From: Cadophora sp. MPI-SDFR-AT-0126
Lineage: Eukaryota > Ascomycota > Leotiomycetes > Helotiales > Ploettnerulaceae
Assembly: GCA_020747065.1 (NCBI GenBank)
Contig: JAGMVK010000015.1
Span: 1,364,001 to 1,428,000 of the forward strand
Length of the DNA stretch: 64,000 nucleotides
Direction of reading: 5' to 3'
Made by a program: the position numbers and the translations under genes. A model generated the notes under the pieces. The model searched no databases. It worked only from the letters and a program-made list of their open reading frames with translations, and was not told the DNA's origin. Below, in pieces: positions 40,932 to 51,599 of the stretch. The number at the start of each line of letters is the position of its first letter. Position 1 is the first letter of the stretch.

Positions 40932-41600
40932 TATATAAATCGACGTTTTATTTAGTAAAACAACTTAGTTCTCGGAATTAAACCTTATTTATTAAATATA
41001 TTTTTATAACTAGTAAAAAAAACCACTTTACTTATAACGTATAAGAGGAAATTAATCTAGTAATAACAGTTTTTAATAAATATTAATATATTTAAAAAAA
41101 ATAATAGTTTATGATAACAAAAATAAATAAACAGATAATATTACTATATTAAAATAACTAAAAAAGATCTTTATCCCTTAGACGCAGCCCGTAAAGGTAG
41201 TGATTCTCACTTCATTTACTATGCCTAAATAGGATTAGCTTACGACGTTGCGAGAAGACGTAATAGCCTCGGTAGAGCTTAGTAAAGCTCCGTACTACAG
41301 ATAAGCGATTTATACCATATACCTACTTAATACTTGACTGAGTGAGGCTATGTAGCGCTAATACGTAATACGTACGCAATACGTACGTAACTCATACGTC
41401 ATAGAATTAAGCTTAATTAAGGATAGCTTAATCGATATCAAAGATATAAGAAGAGTAACCTACTCTCGGGGAAAAAGCTCTTCACTTCGATATTCGCGTT
41501 AATAAAGAGTATTATCACCTAATCTCGATACTGCTCACTTACGGAAATCCGTGCTATTACACAGCCACGTGATTAAAAACCGTAGAAAAAACAGAAGGTT
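40932..41600. other. AT-rich continuation of the sequence that received the copia element
   Basis: Continuous with 11561-12176 after removing the copia insertion. It has short tacgta-type repeats near 41355-41400. No coding content and no clear inverted end before composition becomes balanced near 41600. Confidence 0.45.
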
Positions 41601-42129
41601 TAAACTAGCTTAAATTCCAAGTTTGCGAATATTTAGACTATTTCCATCGCCAGGAAAACAAGTCCCCGAGTGATCGCTTCCATGATACGTTGCCCGTCTC
41701 CTTGCGTCAAGCTGCTCTACTGAACATCCTGTTCGCGTTGTTTTGCGGGGTATGTACTCTTCGGTATTTGTGAGATTTAACGAAACGGAATAGAAATGAG
41801 GGTTGAGAAGTTGGTTTCTAGAGCAGTCATTCTCCATACTATGCTCGTAGGTGTATTGAGGGAAGTCTGCTTCATTGAGAAGGAGACCACGTACGCCGAT
41901 AAAAAGCCAGGCATATTCTTACCATTGCATCTGAAGATGTCGGGCGACCGTCAGAGGTGAGCCTTTCTCCAACTGGGAAAGAAAATCCGGCTAATATTTC
42001 CAGATTTGCTACGTATCTATACAGACTTGATAATTACCTCAGTCTCATCCGGGGTCGGCAACCTTTGCTTCTTCCTGAGGAGCTGCATTTCTCTCTACGA
42101 TGTCGCTCTCACTCTAGGACGCCGATAGC
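41601..42129 (+). other. Balanced sequence upstream of the transcription-factor pseudogene
   Basis: Probably the 5' part of the same broken gene or its flank. A plus-strand segment near 41790-41960 has coding-like composition (REVCFIEKETTYADKKPG), but I cannot match it to a domain. Confidence 0.3.
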
Positions 42130-43107
42130 CTAGGCATGTGTGAGAAGCGACTCTCAGCTCAATCGGTGAGGACAAGAGGTTGATGGTTGAGGTGATCCGG
42201 AGTAATACTGATACCATAAATCCAACCGGTGAATTGCAACTTATAGAGGATGTGCAGCTCTGTATGTGCTCACTGCAACTACGTCTATGGATGCTATCAC
42301 AGGTTTCTGGGATCGATAATTCTTCCGATCCGACGAATGTATACGCCCGAGACACTCTCCAAAGACGACTTGATGCGTTCAAAGGCCAACTTGATCGAAT
42401 GGCATAACGGCCAGGTGATGCCGCTTACCACAGCCAAAATCCCAATTCCATCTTCCGTTTCTACTATGGATATGAAGACCAATCACAGTCAGGTTGGGGG
42501 ACCATAGTCACATCGAGGGTCAAAGGTCTAGGCTTTGATGCTCTCATGTTACATCATCTTCTCAATCTAAATCTCCACGCAGATATCCAAAGTCTCCGAC
42601 AGCTAGCAGTGGATCAGGGTATTGTTACAGACATCTCAGGATTGTCGAAAGATCAGCAATTCTTATATACAAAGAGAATGCGAGTCGCGGTAGGCTGGTC
42701 CGAATCCGCATCTGCAACGAAATGTCTTTTCGGTGCAGTCTCAGTCATGATACACCAGTGTCTTGAAAATGCTGGCACCGTTCACAAGAGGGCTATAGAT
42801 CCATTTGCTCAAGTCGCATTAGCAACCAGTGTCCTCACCATCTGGGTATTGCACATTCGGTGGTACCAAATGCCAACTCTGTACACCGATAATGAACGAT
42901 TCGCCCTCTCTCGCAGTTGAGCTTACGAACTGGTGCGGCCCTTTGGTGGGAGGTATGGGCAAATATGGCGGGGTAATCGTTGGTAAGGAATGTCCTATCG
43001 ACCTTGAAGGCATTCGGCCGTGTCGATGTAATATTAGCATCCTTGTCGCCAAATTTCAGGTTCAGATCCAAGAGGGATGGGAGCTTGCTCAAACCATTGC
43101 GCAATAG
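42130..43107 (+). pseudogene. Fungal transcription factor (Zn2Cys6/C2H2-associated middle and C-terminal region), broken
   Basis: Fungal regulators of this class bind DNA through an N-terminal zinc motif and carry a long helical middle region. Seen here is only the C-terminal half. QLIEDVQLCMCSLQLRLWML near 42236-42297 is followed by a stop at about 42405 within an otherwise continuous frame. The frame goes on through FDALMLHHLLNLNLHADIQSL, RMRVAVGWSESASATKCLFGA and AIDPFAQVALATSVLTIW. At about 42845 one extra G shifts the frame. The other frame then gives GYCTFGGTKCQLCTP, SLAVELTNWCGP, and the family's usual end CRCNISILVAKFQ…GWELAQTIA with a stop at 43107. The zinc-binding N-terminus was not found. 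One stop and one frameshift make a pseudogene, or a gene with sequencing errors and a missing 5' part. Confidence 0.72.
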
Positions 43108-43372
43108 TTCGTCAGCGAGACGCAAGCCCATACCGAACCACAAATAGCTGCTGCGCCGCAAAGTTCAGGCGTCCTCAATAATTATTCTTGCGCCGGCAAT
43201 CACCATTGTTGGGCCCCGTAATAGCCGTCCCGGGAAAGGCATGACCGATATTCCCGCAACTCCTGGAGGCCATCCATGACTCGGGTCCAAAGATAGCTAT
43301 AATCATCCCCATTCACTTTTTAGTCTCTGAAATGATTCTTTCCTTTTCTTCACCCATCTTGAATGGTATAAA
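43108..43372. other. Intergenic spacer
   Basis: No gene or repeat recognised between the transcription-factor pseudogene and the convergent membrane-protein fragment. Confidence 0.5.
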
Positions 43373-43650
43373 TTAGTTGTCACCTAGTAATTTGATACAT
43401 TCTACCAGACCGTCCGCGCCCATTTCAGCTACAGCATCCTGTTCGTGCAACTCATGGCCACTTGGCTTAGTTCGAGGCTTCTCAGTTCCATTAATCTCGG
43501 GGTTTGCGAACGTCCCTTCCACTTTACTTACTGGCTCACTTTTCTTACTCTTTCTGCACAATATGACCAGAGCGCCACCAAGCGCTAAAGTGCTGCGCCT
43601 GCGCTCGAAACACCAATACTGGCTTTAACTCCTGTTCCAAGATCGCTCTG
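43373..43650 (-). pseudogene. C-terminal tail of a probable single-pass cell-surface protein
   Basis: Minus-strand reading: a small-residue/hydrophobic stretch (VKASIGVSSAGAAL, then after a one-base shift ALGGALVILCRKSKKS) looks like a membrane segment followed by a basic stop-transfer. A hydrophilic tail with EINGTEKPRTKPSGHELHE and VAEMGADGL ends at a stop at 43373. This layout (small-residue membrane helix, RK-rich boundary, HEL…EM-type tail) is common in fungal WSC/Mid2-like and related wall-associated proteins. No extracellular domain was recognised further upstream (43650-43920), so the family is an inference. Confidence 0.45.
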
Positions 43651-44493
43651 GCTGTTTGAGACCGGCCTCAAGTTTGACAACATTGAATCAGCTGCGGGAT
43701 ACGTGCACCAACGACGGCCGCAAGAGGAATGTCATTTACAGAAAACCATCCGTAGGTCTCGACCAGGCGACTACGGATATTGGAGCCACAGGCAAGCCTT
43801 CGTCACTAAGTGCGATAGAGCCGCGAGAGAAAGCCCTGCCAGAAGTCGACGAAGAAGGATCCGAACGCTTAAGCTCCATTAGACACCTCCTCGCCACACG
43901 TGGCAGAACCACATGAGACTACCTTGCCGGATCTTACCCCGTTTATACCCGTTAAAAAACTAAGCAAAAGATTCTAATTGCCGACTTTCGACGATTAGAC
44001 TGCCACACCACAGACAGTTCTGTTTTTACGCCTATCGTAAACGGAGGAGTTCTGTTGCCTTTAACGAAAGATAAATAAACCGCTTCCCTATTAGAAAAGG
44101 TAAAGTTGAGTTTACCCGAGGGGCTTCTACTACTATTTTGCATAAGACAGCAACAGACGAATCTTTATAGCACTACTTTTATAAACGCGTAATAACTCGA
44201 TCGAGAGTAGCCGCTTTTCAATTAAGGTAGCCCAGTTATATTGTCCCTATTATCACTTAAAGAGACACTTATATTAGCCGAAATAATGGCTCAAGTATTT
44301 CACTTCTTTTACTAGATGAGTAGGCGCGAGGAAATACTAAACAAGATTTATTTAAAAATCCTCACCACGATCCGGCCTAGCTTACCGTAGCGGTCGTGTA
44401 GTTACGAGCCGGGGACCATAGGTCTGTGCGCTACAGGGCATTTTGCAATTTTTCAGCTCTGTAATTACCCTCAATTTGATCAATCCAGCGAAT
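43651..44493. other. Unassigned stretch before the mariner relic
   Basis: 43651-43920 is balanced and has an 86-codon plus-strand frame with no recognisable domain, possibly upstream exon material of the minus-strand membrane-protein fragment. 43920-44360 is more AT-rich with no gene. 44360-44440 is a GC-richer block directly upstream of the transposase and could be its 5' terminal repeat, but no inverted partner was found. Confidence 0.4.
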
Positions 44494-45102
44494 ATGGCTC
44501 CAACAACCCCTCCACTCGACGACTGGTATCATAACAAGGGCTATGAGATAGCTACGAAACACAAGGAGGCTATACGCCAATTGCATTGGTTTGGAAAGAT
44601 TCCGATTTGCGTCCTGCAGCGCCGATACAAAGATCCTTCCGGTAAACCTCTTGGAGAGAGGACGATACGCAAAATCCTTGGCTACCCAGCCCCAGAACGA
44701 GCTCGTCCAAGCCGGAAAGGGCCTGCGTTTATCTTGAGCGACCGGGAGGTAGACGAGGTTATCTTGTATTGCACGCAGAGTTAGGAGAATCGCATAATAA
44801 ACTGGTACAAGTTGAGGGAAGAACTTGGCCTCTCTTGCTCGGTCCAAACACTTAAGCGCAGGATGCACCAACGAGGCTATTATCGTTGCGTAGCTTATCA
44901 AAAGTCATATTTGACACTCGCTCAAGTTACGGCACGATTTCTTTGGGGTCTTGCTCATACCCTTTGGATAGTAGAGTGGTTGAAGGTCCTTCGGTCAGAT
45001 GAAGTTACCTTTCTTATTAGAGGACGCACATCTAAACGCCTAAATTCGAAATTCGCCTATATCAGTGTCATTAAAGAGGTCAAAATTTTGGTCGGAGATT
45101 AA
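44494..45102 (+). pseudogene. Tc1/mariner-type transposase, truncated
   Basis: The ATG at 44494 starts MAPTTPPLDDWYHNKGYEIA. It is followed by a helix-turn-helix region (QLHWFGKIPICVLQRRYK, then ERTIRKILGYPAPERARPSRKG) and then EVDEVILY. A TAG at 44782-44784 probably replaces a Trp codon. After it the frame continues with NWYKLREELGLSCSVQTLKRRM and RGYYRCVAYQKSYL, up to WLKVLRSDEVTFLI, which contains the first catalytic Asp (SDE). The frame ends at 45102. The second and third catalytic residues are missing, so the element is dead and truncated. Fungal Tc1/mariner transposases of this type are normally about 330-350 residues, and about 200 remain. Confidence 0.82.
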
Positions 45103-45198
45103 AAAATGGAAGTGAATAACTCTAATTTCCCTACGTAATCTGTATCTACAGAAGATTGTATAGAAGCGCAAGGAGCGTAGAGCTATTAAGGATTTAAT

Positions 45199-45262
45199 AG
45201 AGGTGGGTGGTGCTAAGCGAGGGGGGCCGTAATGTTGGGGGGGTGCGACCAGAATAGAGGGG
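45199..45262 (-). repeat. G-rich block related in inverted orientation to the end at 11506
   Basis: Contains gtgctaagcgagg, the exact reverse complement of cctcgcttagcac at 11547-11559. Beyond it are aatg and a G-run, mirroring the C-run and catt of the 11506 end. It may be a terminal inverted repeat of the same family. A coding-like frame across it is an alternative. Chance cannot be excluded for a 13-bp core. Confidence 0.35.
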
Positions 45263-47765
45263 GTGGAGAGTTAATAAATGTATTGTTTCTAGACTTTAAT
45301 CGCCGCGGAGCAGCCAAATTTTGCAGGTGATTTTGGTATAGCAAATTTAAGTAGGGCTTCGTATACAAAATTGAAATAGATATTTGCTTTCGCCAACTGT
45401 TAGCGAACCTGAGCAAAAGAGAGAGATAAAAAGAAAAGAAAAAAGTAAAACAGATACGCTTTACTTTTAAAAATATTTTATTTGCGGCCCTTGGTTATAT
45501 AAAAAGGCTGATGTAAACCATGCGATATAAATGATATCTTAGTCTAGTAGATATTTTCTAATGTAGCCGCGATAGTTTCAAAGTGATACACGAGCCTAAG
45601 ATTCATTGAAGACAAGTAATGGATTGTTTTCCAGCGGATTGACAGTTATTGTTGGTCCACAGGCCTACATAGGACATGTCTCAGCTAGAATAGGGGGTAG
45701 GACTACTTGCGGAGGCGATTTAGTGGCGTTTTGGAGGCAGTATATAGTCTAGCATCTCCCGCCTCCTCTTAGAAATACACAGATTTTCCACACTATTAAG
45801 CTTGATATATATATATATATAATATTTACATTTGATTCTTGGCTTATATTCGGTATTGAATCAATAGTTATATAAGTGTGGTTTAAGTACGTTTCAAAGG
45901 GTCATAGTGAGAGAAGGTCGTAGTGTGTAAGACTTGTTTGTTCAAGCTGAATACCTTAAAGTGTATAAATCACCGGAATAGTTCCTAACTTTTTACTGTC
46001 CCAAGTTAATTTCTGATTCGCTCTTTTCAACGACTATTTTATTACTATGTATATCAAGATACTAAGCCTCGAGAACGCTATTATAAGGATTATAGCTAAT
46101 AAGTACCTCGGCGAATCCCCCGGACAAAAGAAATACGGACTCCAGATATTACTTAACTGCAAGAGGAGATTAATTATCGCTACGATAGTGGCTTTTTTCT
46201 CGGGCGTTTGACTTAGTAATAAGAATACCCAATTGTATATTATCGCGTTCGCGGCAAAATAATCTGAAATATAGAAAAAAGATACGGCGTAACGTGTGGT
46301 AAAGTTTAATATCGCAATTGAAATAACGAAATCGGAATAGTTACGTATATAAGGCCCGTGATATAAAAGCCGCGTTCGCTAAAGCGATTATTAAAAAAAG
46401 CGACGATAAATAAGATAATAGCGCCAACGAGATAAAGAGGCGCGGTTAAGATTAGTATTATTATTTTAGAGCTAAGGTTGGAGCTTTTAATAATAGTAAG
46501 AAAGAAGTTATTAAAGTCGTATATAATATAGTTTGCCGTTAATATAACGACCTTTTATATCTATTAGAGATATATAGTTAGTTTTTAAAAAGAAAGTGTA
46601 ATACTTATAAAACCTAAGTTCGGTAATTCACCGCGACGGCTTTCAGGCCGTATTAAACCGAGTACTTGCCTTCTTTGAATAAGACTCGATCGAGTCTGAT
46701 TCTTTCGATAACTAAGTCACGCTTTTCTTATATAAATAGCTACTTCCCGCTGCCAAATAGGGACTCGGGAAAATCTAATAAGATAAGCGTTACAAGAAAG
46801 CTTAAGATAAAACTAATTGCTTTGGTAATAATAAACAATTATTTGGAGAATTTTAAGTTAATATAATTAAGCAAAACTTATTAATAAGGATCTTGGTAAG
46901 TGCGAGATACGTAATTAATAAAAGGCAAATAAAGAATCGATGTACTACTAGCTAGCTAAATTATATGCTTTATTAAAGCTAGTAAAAAATACTAATGGAA
47001 ATTAGCCCAGAGAAGCAGGTCGCAAGCACTAAGCTAGAATATAATACTACTGTTCTGAGGCTTAACTTACGACGCGTATACTAGTACGAGAGCAAGTAGA
47101 ATGCGCCGGGGAAGAAAAGTGCTTCGAATAAACCGAAGAAGAATCGAATAATAACTAAATAAGTATAGCTGCTTCTCCAGCGATAGAAGCTGAAATATAA
47201 GATTAGACGCAGACTTAGAAAGGCATGTATAATAATAGCTTAACTCGGGTTAAGATTATATTACTCGGAAGCTGTATAAGCATGTAATTAAATAGCAAAA
47301 GTTAAGGTGTATTCCTGTTCTCGAAGGTGAAGAAAGAGATGTACTTACCTGATATTCAGAATAAAAATAGTAGTATTAAACTGGTTACTAATAAGACCAA
47401 GATTACTTTTAATATTATTAAGCTTTACCTGCGTAATAGCGTTGTGGTCGAGGTAATTGAATATATAAAGCACTTATACTATAAGTAATAAAGTTAAATC
47501 TAGCTTACGTATAAGTCTCTTTTCTCGACGACGACGATCGGGATCGAATATAATAGCTTCGATATCTTTAGTGGCAATGGCCTTCTCGGTCGTGGATTTT
47601 TTATTTATATCTGTGAACTCAAGGTAGGTAAGTAAGTTAAACTTAAGGTCGGAATGCATTTTTATGAGGATCGACTTAGAAAGAAGTATATTGCGGTGCT
47701 TATTTTGTTTAAAGAAGGTGAAGAAACGAAGAAACCGAACAAGGGAAACCTGTATATTTATTATA
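45263..47765. other. Unassigned AT-rich stretch
   Basis: No LTR pair, TIR or known domain found. It holds a (TA)n tract near 45808-45828. Several short plus-strand stretches between about 46400 and 47480 lack stops once Gln/Trp-derived stops are ignored, suggesting a decayed gene or gag-like relic, but no family is recognised. Confidence 0.4.
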
Positions 47766-48114
47766 TGCTGGGGAAGCGACACCCCGCAAGATCCAGGCTT
47801 CAACTGAGTCTGGGGAAATATAGAGTCGTGGTAATCAGGGCGCGCGACTCGAGAGCTCGAAGCGAGCTGTCAATAGGTTCCGGTTTCGATGTTCGTATCG
47901 GCGCCGATGTGAATATCGGCACCGGAAGAGCCTCCGATCCTTATCGCAGATATTGCATATCGCACTTCGCGGCTGATACTATTTTCTTAGTCAAGTGTCT
48001 CCAGCGAGGCCTAACTAATAGTCTCTTCCCGATCGGATTCTTTCCCCGAAGTCGGAATCTTTTGTCGACTCGCTATATTATTAAGGCTATATAAACTATC
48101 TTCGCGACTTAACA
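47766..48114. repeat. GC-rich island with LTR-like ends (possible solo LTR)
   Basis: About 350 bp far more GC-rich than its flanks, beginning TGCTGGGGAAGCG and ending ACTTAACA, so TG…CA in both orientations. It contains short inverted repeats, for example the palindromic run around ctcgagagctcgaag and cggcgccgatgtgaatatcggc. No target duplication or second copy was found, so the LTR identity is tentative. A 146-codon plus-strand frame across it (47654-48094) shows no domain. Confidence 0.35.
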
Positions 48115-48125
48115 TGGCTTCTATT

Positions 48126-48175
48126 CTAGTACTAGCACTAGCACTAGCATTAGCACTCGCATTAGCATTAGTATT
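48126..48175 (+). repeat. Imperfect hexanucleotide repeat (ctagca)n
   Basis: About eight degenerate units of ctagca/ttagca just right of the GC island. Confidence 0.85.
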
Positions 48176-48300
48176 AACAACGATAAATTGCACTTCTAAT
48201 CCGAACCTCACGAACTTCTTTTCTATACGATTAATATCTTTTAATTATTACATTTATTATATTACTAAACGAAATAAACGGTATAAATAAATAAGCAATT

Positions 48301-49293
48301 CCTATCCTCGCCGCTAAACGCTTAGCGCAATTGCTTATTAATAAAAGCAAAATAATTATTACGCCTAAAGTTTATGATAGGTTTAGTATTAGGATTGCAC
48401 TAAAAGTTGGATTTAATTGTATTTATATAGTAATTAAGCCACGTTCTACTTTCTTAAGTTCAATTCGAATTTGACTTATTATTACGAATAAACTGGAGCA
48501 GGAACTTGCGCTTTTAAGCTTAAGTAAGCTAATCTTAGTATAATAACTCTTAATAATATATAAGAATACGCGGAGATAATTGCTAACTTAGACCCGAATA
48601 TCTCTTTTATTATAAACGCAAATACTAGATATAAAGGTTCGTTTTCTCTTATAACGGGCTTGCGATATATTAAAGTATAGTAATGGTTTTAAACAAAGCC
48701 TAATATAATAGCGCGAACTATTACTTAATACTATTATAATAGAGTCGCCGCCTTGTATATCGAAGACTAAATTTAAATTAAGCGCTATAGCCATCTCGGT
48801 AGTAAGAACTAGTCTTAATAGAAGTGTTCCGTTAACGAATCGCCACCGCTACTTAAGCCCGTGAGAAGATCGACTTTAATATTATTATTATTATACGTAC
48901 CAACGCTTTAGCAAGTTATAGCTTCGAAGAGTTTATTAAGAGATTAAAGGCAGCGTAAGTAGCGGGCGCAGACGTCGCCTTTCTTGAAGGTATCGGTACG
49001 AAAAAGGAATGCCGCGAGATCTGCCGTATTATAGCGCTTTCCCAGTTTTGCTTAATATAATCGAGCACGAAGCTACACTTATTATTACGCCGTAGGAAGC
49101 ACAAGAGATAGGCTTCCGAATTATTATTTTCTTATTTATAGCTATTACGCCTGCGTACGATATTATTAAGAAGGCGTTTTTAAGGCTTAAGAAAACGGGC
49201 CTTATTAAGCTAAATCCCGATTTCACCTCTAAGAAGCTATTTACGATTATAAGCTTAGAGAAGTTATCGAGAGTAAATGCAATCGCTGGGGGT
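48301..49293 (+). pseudogene. RIP-mutated copy of a PEP mutase / isocitrate lyase-superfamily gene, introns still present
   Basis: Enzymes of this superfamily (methylisocitrate lyase, oxaloacetate hydrolase, PEP mutase and relatives) make or break C-C or C-P bonds next to carboxylates in a Mg-dependent TIM barrel. Readable blocks: ITPKVYDRFSIRIALKVGFNCIYI at 48355-48429, then an intron-like insert (donor gtaatt at 48430). TGAGTCAFKLK follows, then AEIIANLDPNISFIINANTRY, whose family motif is D-A-D-T-G-Y. A second insert runs to about 48700. RVAALYIED and IKRYSHLG follow (family K-R/K-C-G-H, catalytic Cys now Tyr), then FNIIIIIRTNALASYSFEEFIKRLKAA, AGADVAFLEGI and, after a one-base shift near 49040, ITP-EAQEIGFRIIIF and DFTSKKLF. 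Stops replace many Gln codons. The retained introns indicate a genomic duplicate, not a retrocopy. Which enzyme it was is not resolvable. Confidence 0.82.
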
Positions 49294-50644
49294 TTATTAT
49301 ATTACAAAGTTTAGTTGATTAAATTATTAATAGTCTTTATTTAACAATTACTTGTTAGAGTATCTATTGCACTAGGTCAGATTAATTAGTCAAAAAAGCG
49401 TAAAACCACGAATTTTCGCGTTATAGCTTTCCCTTCCCTTTTTATTTTATAATAAAATGCTATTATAACGCAGGCCCCTTAGTGTTATATCGCTAATTAT
49501 TATTTATGGGAAGGATATTACTCTTTATAAAAGAGGCCGTATCGAACAGGCTTATACTAGTAGCGTAAAACTTCAAGGCATTTAAACTTATATAAGTCGA
49601 CATTGCGGCGAGAGGTATTATAGGATCGGATTATCTTTGCTTAGGCTATAATAAGGTTTGACTAAGCTATATCCTATGCTTTCTTATAACGTTAAATATA
49701 GTTAATAACTTATTAGCTGTTTAGCAAGTTAATTTTCTTATCCTAATTTGTGTGTAGTATATATCTATGGATTACTTTAAAAGGAGAGAGTACTCCTAAG
49801 GAATTATATAAGAGAAATATTTAGGCGTAGTTTATAATAAAGAGATACTTAAACTAGTTGTCTTAGTAATATATAATAAAAGGTCTAAGTCGTTTTTATA
49901 GGTATTAGTTATAAACTTTAGTTTAATTATTTATTTGTAGGTAGTTAGTAGTAAAGAGTTGTCTTGTAATACTGAAGATGTTATATAACGTAGTTTAAAA
50001 CTTAGAGACGAATAAAGGACCTTTATTAAAAGTAATAGTTAAAGGAGCGCTAAAGTATTAGTAGATATAGTATATATATATATATATATATATTAGCTAG
50101 CTTTTAGGTATTTATAGTCTTTTAATAAAGGATACTAATAGCTTGTTTACTAAATCTATTAATAAAAACAAGGACATTATTGAATTTATACTTGTTTTTA
50201 CTAAAAGAGTAGTAGTTTATTATGATATGCCTAGGGTCGAGACGAAACAGGGAAAGGATAAAGAAGTTCGGGCTTTTTATCTCGAGGAACTTAAATTCGT
50301 TAATATATATAATAGTTGCGGTAGTATTACTAAACTATTAACGTAATTCCGTGCTACTAGTACTAAGAAGAGAGCAGTTAAATTATCTTCTTAGTATTAG
50401 GATATATTATAATAACTTAATTATAAACCTCCTTAATTATTAAGGTGCGGAGGTGATTGATATTAAGAACTAGAAGCGGCTATTACAAAGTAAGAGGTCG
50501 CTTTTTATACTGAATTTCCCAGGGGAATCTAATAGAGCTTGCTTTCGCAAAGCTTATAACGAAATAGTAATATGGTTAGCTTTTTAATACTTAATAAATC
50601 ATAAAGAATATTAGTATAAGGGTAGCGAGCTTAACATCTAATAC
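49294..50644. other. Unassigned AT-rich stretch
   Basis: Contains a (TA)n tract at 50071-50093 and a 67-codon plus-strand frame (50143-50346) with coding-like composition in its second half (MPRVETKQGKDKEVRAFYLEE) but no recognised family. It could belong to a decayed transposon. Confidence 0.35.
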
Positions 50645-50756
50645 TAATGCGTCTTTTCTTTTAGATACTAAGCGTAGCCTTAGGCCCAAATATAATAGAC
50701 TTGAGACTACGCTGCTTGCAGCCAGCTATCGTATCAATCTCTGGTTAGTTGTAATA
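50645..50756 (+). repeat. Partial LTR of the same family as 50985 and 62703
   Basis: Matches the 3' part of the LTR at 50985-51273 (gcgtag block, aaatataatagacttgag, ctatcgtatcaatct) and ends GTTGTAATA. The 5' part is missing. Confidence 0.7.
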
Positions 50757-50984
50757 AAAACCTTATATAAAAGATTAAAATCAGCTAAGATATTTATAAT
50801 CGTTTAAGTTAAGAGTAATTAAGTTGTCGAGTTTTTAGTAATAATTCTTTTAACTTCTTAATATACTTCTTTTATAATCTTTACAAGTCTTTCTGATTTC
50901 GATGTATTCTCGATATAAGCTAAAACCAGCTTTTTACTCTTATTTAGCATATAACTTCTCTTAATTATATTCTTACGTAATTAA

Positions 50985-51273
50985 TGTTACGATAGTACGT
51001 AAACAGAAGGCTACTTGCCGGTGAATAGGCGTATAGGAGAATAGCTGGATAATAAAGAATAAGGAACAGCGACTGCGCTAGTCTTGATTAGTAAAACTAG
51101 TTAGCCTACGCTATCTTCTATATATATACTTAAGTTCTCTTTTATAAAAAGCTCTTCTTTTTTCTTTGTCTTTTCTTTTAAATACGTAGCGTAATTATTA
51201 GCTTAAATATAATAGATTTAAGATTGCGCTACTTATAGCTAACTATCGTATTAATCTTTAGTTAGTTGGAATA
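50985..51273 (+). repeat. LTR, probably the 5' LTR of the plus-strand gypsy element
   Basis: Starts TGTTACGATAGTACG and ends TTGGAATA. Aligns with the inverse of 62703-62958. Inverted termini TGTTAC/GTAATA (from GTAACA). Directly upstream of a plus-strand gag region. The 5-bp flanks do not match, as expected if it is one end of a truncated element. Confidence 0.7.
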
Positions 51274-51599
51274 TAAGAAAAGACTTTTCCTTCTGCCGCT
51301 GTAAAGCGTAATATTAATCTAACTAACCTCGTCGTATTACTGCTTATAATATACCGTAACCTATTGCTATACCTACTTAGTAAGTGCCTTCTAGTTGAAC
51401 TATTGATTAAAATATTTCTGGAGCAAGTCAGAGAATCTTATATCGTCGCTCTTAATAGCGCGTCACTTCTTATATTCGCTAGTACGATTGCTAAAACGAA
51501 TATCGGCGTAAACCTTAGTCTTGTTTAAGTTTATATACTAGACTTAACGCGCCTTCGATTTCGAATTATATATCTGGTTAATAAATCGATTAATCGTAA

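Noticed and set aside
45213..45416. Minus-strand frame in the G-rich block as a gene
   Set aside because: Proline run arises from the G-run. The opposite strand is equally plausible and no family is recognised.
47654..48094. 146-codon plus-strand frame as a novel gene
   Set aside because: It begins in decayed AT-rich DNA and crosses the LTR-like GC island. Overlapping frames on the other strand are equally open, and no domain is visible.
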